From Mycobacterium sp. EPa45 (GTDB lineage: Bacteria; Actinomycetota; Actinomycetes; Mycobacteriales; Mycobacteriaceae), in NCBI RefSeq assembly GCF_001021385.1, contig NZ_CP011773.1:868001-932000 (forward strand): a stretch of DNA of 64,000 nt, read 5' to 3'. Shown here piece by piece: positions 32,561 through 40,172 of this stretch. Positions within the stretch are counted from its first letter, which is position 1. The number at the start of each line of letters is the position of its first letter. The notes beneath the pieces are model-generated. The model had not been told where the DNA came from and ran no database searches. It saw nothing but the letters and a program-made list of their open reading frames with translations. The position numbers and the translations under genes were made by a program.

Positions 32561-33463
32561 TCAGAAGTACCGGGGGAACGGACTCCAGTCGGGATCGCGC
32601 TTCTCCAGGAACGCATCCCGGCCCTCGACGGCCTCGTCGGTCATGTAGGCCAGCCGAGTGGCTTCGCCGGCGAACAATTGCTGGCCCACGAGCCCGTCGT
32701 CGAGCAGATTGAAGGCGAACTTCAGCATGCGTTGGGCCTGAGGTGATTTGCCGTTGATCTCCTTGGCCCATTGCACGCCCACGTTCTCGAGCTCAGCGTG
32801 GTCGACCACCTCGTTGACCGCACCCATGTGGTGCATCTGCTCGGCGGTGTAGGGCCGGCCCAAGAAGAAGATCTCGCGGGCGAACTTCTGCCCGACCTGA
32901 CGCGCCAGATACGCGCTGCCGTAACCCCCGTCGAAACTGCCGACGTCGGCGTCGGTCTGCTTGAACCGGGCGTGCTCGCGACTGGCCAGCGTCAGGTCGC
33001 ACACAACGTGCAGGCTGTGCCCACCGCCGGCTGCCCAGCCGTTGACCAAGCAGATGACCACCTTCGGCATGAACCGGATCAGCCGCTGCACTTCGAGGAT
33101 GTGCAGTCGTCCGGCGCGCGCCGCATCGACGGTGTCGGCGGTTTCGCCGGCCGCGTACTGGTACCCGCTGCGACCGCGGATGCGTTGGTCGCCGCCCGAG
33201 CAGAACGCCCAGCCGCCGTCCTTGGCCGAGGGGCCGTTGCCGGTCAGCAAGACCACACCGACATCGGGGGACATGCGGGCGTGGTCCAGTGCGCGGTACA
33301 GCTCGTCGACGGTGTGCGGACGAAATGCGTTGCGCACCTCGGGCCGGTTGAATGCGACCCGCACCGTGCCGTCGGCGATGTGCCGGTGATAGGTGATGTC
33401 GGTCAGATCCTCGAAGCCGTCGACGGCTTGCCACTGCGACGGGTCAAACGGATTGTCAGTCAA
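32561..33463 (-). CDS. menB: 1,4-dihydroxy-2-naphthoyl-CoA synthase MenB
   Basis: 300 aa. Crotonase superfamily with MenB-specific features: FNRPEVRNAFRPHTVDEL, active-site WAFCSGGDQRIRGRSGYQY, the oxyanion loop WAAGGGHSLHVVCDL and ADVGSFDGGYGSAYLARQVG, and the C-terminal PDWSPFPRYF. It closes the second ring, converting o-succinylbenzoyl-CoA to 1,4-dihydroxy-2-naphthoyl-CoA. The start ATG overlaps the stop of the F420-type gene upstream by 4 bp. Equivalent to Rv0548c. Confidence 0.96.
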   Translation of the reverse strand: MTDNPFDPSQWQAVDGFEDLTDITYHRHIADGTVRVAFNRPEVRNAFRPHTVDELYRALDHARMSPDVGVVLLTGNGPSAKDGGWAFCSGGDQRIRGRSGYQYAAGETADTVDAARAGRLHILEVQRLIRFMPKVVICLVNGWAAGGGHSLHVVCDLTLASREHARFKQTDADVGSFDGGYGSAYLARQVGQKFAREIFFLGRPYTAEQMHHMGAVNEVVDHAELENVGVQWAKEINGKSPQAQRMLKFAFNLLDDGLVGQQLFAGEATRLAYMTDEAVEGRDAFLEKRDPDWSPFPRYF

Positions 33464-33939
33464 GGGTTTTGAACTCCATCATTCGGGGGATCGAATCGGA
33501 AGACCGCGCACCGGCCGGCGAGCGCCTCGAACTCTTCGGGCTTGCCGTCGGTGACCAGCCCGGCGTTCTTCATGAAGCTGACACCGGTCGGAACCAGGAT
33601 CGGGAATGCGCGCAGCAGTGGCCGCGCCTCCTCGGCCGGCAGCTCCACCATGCGGACTGTTTGACGGCGTCGGCCCTTGGTCAGGGTGACGACGCCGGCG
33701 GCGCGGGCGTTGCGCACCCAGTCGGCGCCGGGGAAACCACCGACCACGTAGCGCTTGCCGTCCACGGTGAACGGGGTGATCGGCGTCGACCGTGGCTTGC
33801 CTGATCTTCGGCCGGGCACTGTCAGCACCTCCGGCGATTCGCCGCCAAAGTTGGCCAGGCTCAGACGCATCGCCGCCATGAAGATCTTGTTCATCGGCTT
33901 GAGCCACCACGGCGGCCTGATGCGCTCGGAGTCGGCCAT
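33460..33939 (-). CDS. Deazaflavin (F420)-dependent nitroreductase-family protein (DUF385)
   Basis: 159 aa from ATG at 33937-33939 (MADSERIRPPWW); an in-frame start six codons earlier is less likely. The split-barrel Ddn-like family is shown by VLTVPGRRSGKPRSTPITPF, YVVGGFPGADWVRNARAAG and the basic GRRRQTVRM strand. Members use reduced F420, mainly to reduce quinones or nitro compounds. It overlaps menB by 4 bp, so a role on menaquinone or another quinone is attractive but unproven. Confidence 0.87.
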   Translation of the reverse strand: MADSERIRPPWWLKPMNKIFMAAMRLSLANFGGESPEVLTVPGRRSGKPRSTPITPFTVDGKRYVVGGFPGADWVRNARAAGVVTLTKGRRRQTVRMVELPAEEARPLLRAFPILVPTGVSFMKNAGLVTDGKPEEFEALAGRCAVFRFDPPNDGVQNP

Positions 33940-34025
33940 GTCCAAAAGGTACGCCAACCGATTTCAGGCCGACCGGAGGGCCGATAGTGCTGTAACACCC
34001 GCCCCAACAGGCGCGATCGAAACAT

Positions 34026-34286
34026 ATGTCACATTTGACGAGCGCGTCAGCGTCGGACAGCGGTCAGGCGGAGCACTTCCGGTGCATTCTTGCCGAGCGC
34101 CGAGCCGAACTCGACGCGCGCTTGGCCGAAGATGCGCAACGGCTTGCGGCCCGGCGCCGGGCCGGCAGCACCTGCGGGGTCAAGTCGATCCGCCATCGCA
34201 TGCGTAAGTTGGAGCGACAACTCAACGAGGTGGACCGGATGCTGAGCGGACTCGATGCGCTGGCGGGCCGAACGGTCAACAGGTGA
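34026..34286 (+). CDS. Small coiled-coil protein of unknown function
   Basis: 86 aa from ATG 34026. Highly charged and helical: EHFRCILAERRAELDARLAE, then a Gly-containing turn and RKLERQLNEVDRMLSGLDAL. I recall similar ~80-aa proteins in mycobacteria, but no function. There is no clear ribosome site, so the start is uncertain. It is convergent with the HAD gene (11-bp overlap). Confidence 0.6.
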   Translation: MSHLTSASASDSGQAEHFRCILAERRAELDARLAEDAQRLAARRRAGSTCGVKSIRHRMRKLERQLNEVDRMLSGLDALAGRTVNR

Positions 34287-34965
34287 TGCCGCGGGCGCGC
34301 AGCGCGTCGACGAGCCCGGTCGGGCGTTCGGCGACCGGCAGCGGGTCGACGAGGATGAAGTCGCAGCCGAGGTGACGCGCGGCGCCGTCGTTCTCCTCGC
34401 TGTCGCCGACCATCACCGCGTCCTGAGCCACGACCTCGAGACGCTGCAGCGCGATCTCGAAGATCCGCGGATCGGGTTTGACCGCACCGACTTCGAAGGA
34501 CAACACGAATTCATCGGCGTCGGCCCCGGCGGCGCGGAACGCCGGCCGGATGTCGAAGGCGATATTGGAGACGATGCCGGTGCGCAAGCCGCTCGCGCTG
34601 AGCGATCGCAGCACCTCGAGGGTATCGGGATAGGGCACCCACGACGCCGGGTCGACAGTGCGCTGATAGAGCGACTCGGCGTGCTCGTCGGGCAGGCCCG
34701 TCTGCCGCAGCGCGTGCAGGTACGCCTCCCGATGCAGTGCGGGGGTGAGGTCGCGGTTGATCCAGGTTTGGTAGGCGTCCTCGTTCATCGTCACCGATCG
34801 GCCGGTGGGATGCGTCAAGCGTTCCATCAGCTCGGCCTGCACGTGCTCGTCGACGTGGCGACGGCCGTCGGCGTCAATCAGTTCCATTCCGGTGAACCAG
34901 CTGTCGTCCTCCTCGAGACGAAACAGGGTGCCGGAGAAGTCGAACAACACGGCGCGCAAGGGCAT
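34276..34965 (-). CDS. HAD-superfamily hydrolase
   Basis: 229 aa from ATG at 34963-34965. HAD motif I LFDFSGTLFRL (the second Asp of DxD is replaced by Ser), motif II IVSNIAF, motif III lysine in VGAVKPDPRIFEIAL, motif IV MVGDSEENDGAA. The cap is helical (about 20-110). Loss of the second motif I aspartate may impair phosphatase activity, and would rather fit a haloacid-dehalogenase-like or non-phosphatase role, where this residue is not needed. Substrate unknown. Confidence 0.87.
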   Translation of the reverse strand: MPLRAVLFDFSGTLFRLEEDDSWFTGMELIDADGRRHVDEHVQAELMERLTHPTGRSVTMNEDAYQTWINRDLTPALHREAYLHALRQTGLPDEHAESLYQRTVDPASWVPYPDTLEVLRSLSASGLRTGIVSNIAFDIRPAFRAAGADADEFVLSFEVGAVKPDPRIFEIALQRLEVVAQDAVMVGDSEENDGAARHLGCDFILVDPLPVAERPTGLVDALRARGITC

Positions 34966-34985
34966 GGCCCCATCGTTGCACTGCG

Positions 34986-35519
34986 CTACGGGGTACTGCC
35001 CTTGATGGCCGGTACCTCGGAGTTCGTCGGGTGGTGAGCGGGATGCACGCCCGGGTAGAGGGTGGGCCCGCGGTAATACGCCAGGAGTAGACCGACCGCG
35101 AAAATCGTGGCGATCAGCGCGATCTGGACTGCGATCACCACCGGACGTGGGGGAGTCGGCATCTTGATCTTGCTGCGGATCTTCGGGGCGATCCGTTCCG
35201 CACGCGGCATCACCGGTTGCTCTTTGCCGCGCAAGAACTGCATCACCACATCGGTGGCCCGATTGTGCTGTTCGCGGTCCACATAGAGCTGCACGCCGGT
35301 TGCGGGTGCGCCTCGTCGTCCGCTCGGACTCGCTACGTAGGCGCCGACATCGGCATCGTGCAAGAGGTCAAGAAGCGGTTGTGCGTCAGCGGGTTCGAGG
35401 TCGGCGAGGATCACCCAGGTGTCGGCCCAGATTTCGTTGTCCCGGCCGCCGGGTGGCAGCCAGAACATCACGTCGCGCTCTTTGAGGTACTCGAGCGGGA
35501 CGACCCGAGACAGCATCAC
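34986..35519 (-). CDS. Membrane protein of unknown function
   Basis: 177 aa with start uncertain: 35519, the adjacent ATG, or M18 (MFWLPPGGRDNEIW). The N-terminal ~95 residues look like a small alpha/beta domain (DTWVILADLEPADAQPLLDLLHDADVGAYVAS), reminiscent of signal-transducing DUF2007-type folds. One membrane helix (VVIAVQIALIATIFAVGLLLAYY) and a short Pro/His-rich tail follow. It is downstream of the fadD8-like gene by some 20 bp. No function recognised. Confidence 0.7.
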   Translation of the reverse strand: MMLSRVVPLEYLKERDVMFWLPPGGRDNEIWADTWVILADLEPADAQPLLDLLHDADVGAYVASPSGRRGAPATGVQLYVDREQHNRATDVVMQFLRGKEQPVMPRAERIAPKIRSKIKMPTPPRPVVIAVQIALIATIFAVGLLLAYYRGPTLYPGVHPAHHPTNSEVPAIKGSTP

Positions 35520-35538
35520 TCAAGTATGCGCCGCACAC

Positions 35539-37140
35539 CTAGCCGATGGCTCTGGATGAGCCTTCCCAGAACTGTGCGCGGACGGCTTTCTTGTCCGGTT
35601 TGCCCAGTGCGGTCACCGGCACCGAGTCGACGACGATCACCTGCTTGGGTGCCTGCACCGACCCCTTACGGTCCTTGACCGCGGCCTGGATTTCACCGGT
35701 CAGCTTCGCCACCGCGTCGTCGTCGCTGGGGTGGTCGGGCCGCAGCACGATCACCGCGGTGACGGCCTCGCCCCACTTCTCGTCGGGCGTGCCGATCACG
35801 CACACCTGCGCGACCGCGGGATGCTCGGCGACGACGTCTTCGACTTCGCGCGGGAACACGTTGAATCCGCCGGTGACGATCATGTCCTTGACCCGGTCGA
35901 CGATGAACCAGTAGCCGTCCTCGTCCTCACGCGCCATGTCGCCGGTGTGCAGCCAGCCGTCCTTGAACGTCTTGGCCGTCTCCTCCGGAAGGTTGTGGTA
36001 CCCGCCGGACAGCAGTGGCCCGGATACGCAGATCTCTCCGACTTCGCCTTGGGGCACCTCGTTGCCGTCGGCATCCAGCAATGCGGTGCGGGCGAACAGC
36101 GTGGGCCGCCCGCATGAGGTCAGCCGCTTCTCGTCGTGGTCCTTCTTGCCGAGATAGGAGATCACCATCGGCGCCTCGGACTGGCCGTAGTACTGCGCGA
36201 AGATCGGGCCGAAGCGACGGATGGCCTCGGCGAGGCGCACCGGGTTCATCGCCGAGGCGCCGTAGTAGACCGTTTCCAGCGACGACAGGTCGCGGGTGTG
36301 CGAATCCGGATGGTCCATCAGCGCGTAGATCATCGACGGCACCAACATCGTCGCGGTGATCTTCTGCTCCTCGATCACCCGCAGCACCTCGGCCGGGTCG
36401 AACTTGGTCAGCACGACCAGCTCGCCGCCCTTGACGACGGTCGGCACGAAGAACGCGGCGCCGGCGTGCGACAGCGGCGTGCACATCAGGAACCGCGGAT
36501 TCTCCGGCCACTCCCACTCGGCGAGCTGAACGGTCGTCATCGTGGTGATCGACTGCGCGGTGCCCAGCACGCCCTTCGGCTTGCCGGTGGTGCCGCCGGT
36601 GTAGGCCATGCCGCCGACGTGATCGGGCGGCAGGTCGGCCGCCACCAACGGCTTCGGCGAGTACTTGGCGGCCTCGGCGATCAGGTCCACCGCCGAATCG
36701 CCCAGCGCGTCAGGGACCGGGCCCAGGGTCAGCACCTGCTTGAGGGCGGGCACCTTCTCCAGCAGGCCCTGCGCCCGCTCGATGAACATCGGATTGGGGT
36801 CGATGATCAGCGACGTCACGCCCGCGTCGTTGAGCACATAGGCGTGGTCGTCGAGCGAGCCGAGAGGGTGTAGTGCCACGCGCCGATAACCCTGGGTCTG
36901 CCCGGCTCCGATGATCATCAGTACCTCGGGACGATTCAGCGACAGCAGCCCCGCCGTTGCGCCGGAGCCCGCGCCGAGCGCTTCGAAGGCCTGAATGTAC
37001 TGGCTGATGCGGTCCGCCAGCTCCCCCCCGGTCAGAGTGGTGTCACCCAGGTGCAGCACCGGCTTGTTCTTGTTGCGCTTCAGCGCGCCGACGGTCAGGT
37101 GGCCAGAATGGAGGGGATGGCGCAGCAGGTGCTCACTCAT
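35539..37140 (-). CDS. fadD8: Acyl-CoA synthetase (FadD8-like)
   Basis: 533 aa from ATG at 37138-37140; the three-residue-longer start is less likely. ANL ligase: P-loop YTGGTTGKPKG, YGQSEAP, GWLHTGDMAREDEDGYWF and the C-terminal lysine in VTALGKPDKKAVR. It activates a fatty or steroid-side-chain-like carboxylic acid. The order (menB side, then this gene, then menC) matches fadD8 Rv0551c; the vapBC3 pair recalled between them in M. tuberculosis is absent. A KstR-like operator lies 12 bp upstream of its ATG. Confidence 0.88.
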   Translation of the reverse strand: MSEHLLRHPLHSGHLTVGALKRNKNKPVLHLGDTTLTGGELADRISQYIQAFEALGAGSGATAGLLSLNRPEVLMIIGAGQTQGYRRVALHPLGSLDDHAYVLNDAGVTSLIIDPNPMFIERAQGLLEKVPALKQVLTLGPVPDALGDSAVDLIAEAAKYSPKPLVAADLPPDHVGGMAYTGGTTGKPKGVLGTAQSITTMTTVQLAEWEWPENPRFLMCTPLSHAGAAFFVPTVVKGGELVVLTKFDPAEVLRVIEEQKITATMLVPSMIYALMDHPDSHTRDLSSLETVYYGASAMNPVRLAEAIRRFGPIFAQYYGQSEAPMVISYLGKKDHDEKRLTSCGRPTLFARTALLDADGNEVPQGEVGEICVSGPLLSGGYHNLPEETAKTFKDGWLHTGDMAREDEDGYWFIVDRVKDMIVTGGFNVFPREVEDVVAEHPAVAQVCVIGTPDEKWGEAVTAVIVLRPDHPSDDDAVAKLTGEIQAAVKDRKGSVQAPKQVIVVDSVPVTALGKPDKKAVRAQFWEGSSRAIG

Positions 37141-37151
37141 GGGAACCACAT

Positions 37152-37165
37152 TAGAACGTGTTCCA
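37152..37165. promoter_or_regulatory. KstR-consensus operator
   Basis: TAGAACGTGTTCCA matches the published KstR consensus TNNAACNNGTTNNA at every fixed position. It lies between the divergent fadD8-like gene (ATG at 37140) and the DUF3253 gene (ATG 37188), close enough to both starts to block either promoter. KstR is the TetR-type repressor of cholesterol and fatty-acid catabolism genes in mycobacteria. Confidence 0.6.
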
Positions 37166-37187
37166 GTTCGGAAGAAAGGGCGTCCTC

Positions 37188-37442
37188 ATGACCGAGATCA
37201 GCGATCGGCTGCGCGCCGCGATCCTGAGGATGTCCAGCGAGCGCGCGCCGCGCACGATCTGTCCGTCCGACGCCGCACGTGCCGTGGCGCCCCACGACTG
37301 GCGTGAGCTGATGGACACGACGCGCGACCTCGCCCGCGAACTGGCGCGCACCGGCGACGTGGTGATCACGCAGAAGGGTGAAGTGCTCAACCCGGACGGG
37401 GAGTGGCGCGGGCCCATCAGGATCCGACGAGCCGACTCCTGA
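37188..37442 (+). CDS. DUF3253 protein
   Basis: 84 aa from ATG 37188, preceded by GAAAGGG. A winged-helix-like small domain: ISDRLRAAILRMSSERAPRT, ICPSDAARAVAPHDW, LMDTTRDLARELARTGDVVITQKGE and a final GPIRIRRA. This matches the DUF3253 family, thought to be nucleic-acid-binding by fold, without known role. It is divergent from the fadD8-like gene across the KstR-like site and 28 bp upstream of another acyl-CoA synthetase gene. Confidence 0.8.
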   Translation: MTEISDRLRAAILRMSSERAPRTICPSDAARAVAPHDWRELMDTTRDLARELARTGDVVITQKGEVLNPDGEWRGPIRIRRADS

Positions 37443-37470
37443 TTTTCGCCGACATGGCAATCTGGCCGGT

Positions 37471-39036
37471 ATGCAACCACCCGAACCACGCTTTCTTGAC
37501 GACCGGCCGGCGTACTGGGCGCAGCACAAGTCCGACGGTGAGGCCATCAGTTACCTCGGCCGCAGCTGGACCTGGGCGCAGTGGGACGACCGGATCCGCC
37601 GGCTGGCCGGCGCCCTGGTGGATCGCGGCATCGGCCGCGGTGACGTGGTGGCGTTCCTGGACAAGAACCATCCGGCGTGTGTGGAGCTGACGCTGGCGGC
37701 GGCGTCGATCGGCGCGGCCACCGCCGTCATCAACTTCCGGCTCGCCGCCGACGAGATGGACTACGTCCTCAACGACTGCGGCGCCAAGCTGCTGATCGTC
37801 GGAACCGAGCTCATGGATGCCGTCACCAGGATTCGGGACAAGCTCGTCCACGTTTCGGAGGTCATCGAGGTCACGCCGGACGGTGCGGACGGTGACGAGT
37901 ACGAAGATCTGCTGGCCGCGGCGACCCCTGTTGCGCACGCCGCCGACGTCGAGCCGGATGACCCCGTGTTGATCATGTACTCCTCGGGCACCACGGGCCG
38001 ACCCAAGGGGGTGACACTGTCGCACCGGAACGTGTTGGCGCACACCATCAATGCCGGCACCTTCGAGTTCGACGACGACGACAAGAATCTGGTTGCGATG
38101 CCGCTGTTCCATGTCGGCGGGTCGGCATACGTGCAGTACGGCATTCACGCGGGCATCCCGACGATCATGACGCGCGACGTCGACGGTGCTTCGTTGGCCG
38201 GTGCGATTCTCGCCGGTGCCAACCGCACATTCCTGGTGCCGGCCGTGCTGGGCAAGGTGCTGGAGTCCGGCGACGACGCGGTCAAGCTGTTCAGCTCGCT
38301 GCGGACGTTCGTGTACGGCGCGTCACCGATGCCGCCGGCGCTGCTGAAGTCGGCGCTGAAGGCGTGGCCCGATACCGATTTCATCCAGGTTTACGGCCTG
38401 ACCGAGGTATGCGGCGCGATCACTCAGCTCTCGCCGGAGGTGCACCGCGACGACTCCCGCCCGGACCGACTGGTCAGCGCAGGCCAGCCGGCCCGCGAAG
38501 TGGAGGTGCGGGTGGTGGACACCGACACCCTCGCCGAGGTACCGGTCGGCCAGCCCGGCGAATTATGGTTCCGCACACCGCAGTTGATGATCGGCTATCA
38601 CAACAAGCCGGAGGCCACCGCTTCGGCGATCACCGACGACGGGTGGTTTCGCACCGGTGACATCGGGCGCGTCGACGAAGACGGGTTCGTGTTCGTCGAG
38701 GACCGGCTCAAGGACATGATCATCTCCGGCGGCGAGAACATCTACTCCGTCGAGGTCGAGCGGGTACTCACCGACCATCCGGCCGTGCTCGACGCCGCGG
38801 TGTTCGGCATCCCGGACGAGAAGTGGGGCGAGTCGGTCAAGGCGGTCGTCGAATTGTCGCTTGGCGGACAGACTTCCGAGGAGGAACTCATCGCGTGGTG
38901 CCGCGAGCGGCTGGCGCACTACAAGTGTCCGCGCAGCGTGGAGATCTCCGAGGCGCTGCCGCGTAATCCCACCGGGAAGCTGCTCAAGCGCGACCTGCGC
39001 ACGCCGTACTGGGAGAACCGCGGCCGCGCGATCTGA
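37471..39036 (+). CDS. Acyl-CoA synthetase (FadD family)
   Basis: 521 aa from ATG 37471. ANL superfamily: P-loop MYSSGTTGRPKG, VYGLTEVCG, GWFRTGDIGRVDEDGFVFVEDR, ISGGENIYSVEVE and catalytic lysine in LPRNPTGKLLKR. It activates a medium- or long-chain acyl or aromatic acid; sequence alone does not decide. Its TGA overlaps the ATG of menC by one base, so it is cotranscribed with menC although it is not expected to act in menaquinone synthesis. It may share the KstR-like control region upstream. Confidence 0.88.
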   Translation: MQPPEPRFLDDRPAYWAQHKSDGEAISYLGRSWTWAQWDDRIRRLAGALVDRGIGRGDVVAFLDKNHPACVELTLAAASIGAATAVINFRLAADEMDYVLNDCGAKLLIVGTELMDAVTRIRDKLVHVSEVIEVTPDGADGDEYEDLLAAATPVAHAADVEPDDPVLIMYSSGTTGRPKGVTLSHRNVLAHTINAGTFEFDDDDKNLVAMPLFHVGGSAYVQYGIHAGIPTIMTRDVDGASLAGAILAGANRTFLVPAVLGKVLESGDDAVKLFSSLRTFVYGASPMPPALLKSALKAWPDTDFIQVYGLTEVCGAITQLSPEVHRDDSRPDRLVSAGQPAREVEVRVVDTDTLAEVPVGQPGELWFRTPQLMIGYHNKPEATASAITDDGWFRTGDIGRVDEDGFVFVEDRLKDMIISGGENIYSVEVERVLTDHPAVLDAAVFGIPDEKWGESVKAVVELSLGGQTSEEELIAWCRERLAHYKCPRSVEISEALPRNPTGKLLKRDLRTPYWENRGRAI

Positions 39037-39989
39037 TGGCGACCGCGCTGGACGACCTGCTGGAGCGGCTGCACGTTCTCGCGCTGCCGATGCGGGTCCG
39101 CTTCCGCGGCATCATGGTTCGCGAGGTGGCTCTGATCGAAGGGCCGACCGGCTGGGGAGAGTTCGGCGCGTTCGTCGAGTACGAGCCGCCCGAGGCCGCG
39201 CACTGGCTGGCATCCGGCATCGAATCCGCTTATGGCTCATGGCCGTCCGCGGTGCGCGACGTGGTGCCGATCAACGCGACGGTGCCTGCGGTGCCTGCTG
39301 AACAGGTGCCCGAGGTGCTGGCGCGTTTTCCCGGGACGCGCACGGCCAAGGTGAAGGTCGCCGAGCCGGGTCAGGCCCTGGCCGATGATGTCGCCCGGGT
39401 CAACGCCGTGCGTGCGGCGATCCCCACGGTGCGCGTGGACGCCAACGGCGGGTGGACGGTCGAGCAGGCGGTGGCCGCCGCGGCCGCGCTGACTGCCGAC
39501 GGTCCGCTGGAATACCTTGAGCAGCCGTGTAAGACGGTGCCGGAGCTGGCTGAGGTGCGCCGTCGGGTGGACGTCGCGGTGGCCGCCGACGAAAGTATCC
39601 GCAAGGCCGCCGACCCGCTGGCCGTGGTACGCGCACGGGCGGCCGACATCGCCGTGCTGAAGGTGCCGCCACTCGGGGGTGTGCGCGCGCTGCTGGACAT
39701 CGCCGCCGACATCGACATCCCGGTAGTGATCTCCAGCGCGCTCGACACCGCGGTCGGCATCGCGGCCGGACTGGCCGCGGCGGCCGCGCTGCCGCGGTTG
39801 GAGCATGCCTGCGGACTCGGCACCGGCGGACTGTTCGTCGAGGACGTCGCCGAGATCACGCCCGTCGACGGTGGTCTGCCCGTCGGCGACGTCGTGCCCG
39901 ACCCGGCGCGTCTGGCCGCACTCGCTGCACCGGCCGACCGCCGCGACTGGTGGATCGACCGCGTCCGAGCCTGCTTCCCCCTGCTGTAG
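39036..39989 (+). CDS. menC: o-Succinylbenzoate synthase MenC
   Basis: 317 aa. Enolase superfamily: the catalytic KxK motif (TAKVKVAE), metal ligands Asp in VRVDANGG, Glu in YLEQPC and Asp in AADES, and the second lysine in IAVLKVPPLGG. It dehydrates SHCHC to o-succinylbenzoate, the substrate of MenE. Starts on the last base of the upstream fadD stop. Equivalent to Rv0553. A 65-bp dispersed repeat follows the stop by 8 bp. Confidence 0.95.
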   Translation: MATALDDLLERLHVLALPMRVRFRGIMVREVALIEGPTGWGEFGAFVEYEPPEAAHWLASGIESAYGSWPSAVRDVVPINATVPAVPAEQVPEVLARFPGTRTAKVKVAEPGQALADDVARVNAVRAAIPTVRVDANGGWTVEQAVAAAAALTADGPLEYLEQPCKTVPELAEVRRRVDVAVAADESIRKAADPLAVVRARAADIAVLKVPPLGGVRALLDIAADIDIPVVISSALDTAVGIAAGLAAAAALPRLEHACGLGTGGLFVEDVAEITPVDGGLPVGDVVPDPARLAALAAPADRRDWWIDRVRACFPLL

Positions 39990-39996
39990 CCCCCTT

Positions 39997-40061
39997 CGCC
40001 CAAACCGACGAGTCGCAGAACAATCGCGAGTAAACCTCTGCGCAACGTCGATCTCGGCGCC
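39997..40061. repeat. 65-bp dispersed intergenic repeat, copy 2
   Basis: Gapless partner of 14830-14894: identical first 14 and last 17 bases, variable middle, 53 of 65 positions shared by eye. A shorter inner inverted repeat (CGACG / CGTCG) is kept. It sits between the menC stop and the secreted PGRS-like gene. The rest of the 39990-40172 gap shows no gene. Confidence 0.8.
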
Positions 40062-40172
40062 TCTTAACGCGGCTGACCCAAGACAGCGAAAGCCCGCGCC
40101 GCCAGTGCTCGTCCTGGCAAAATCATGTCCGTTCGCCATTCGAACAGCGCTGCGCATCGCAGGGAGAATGTC

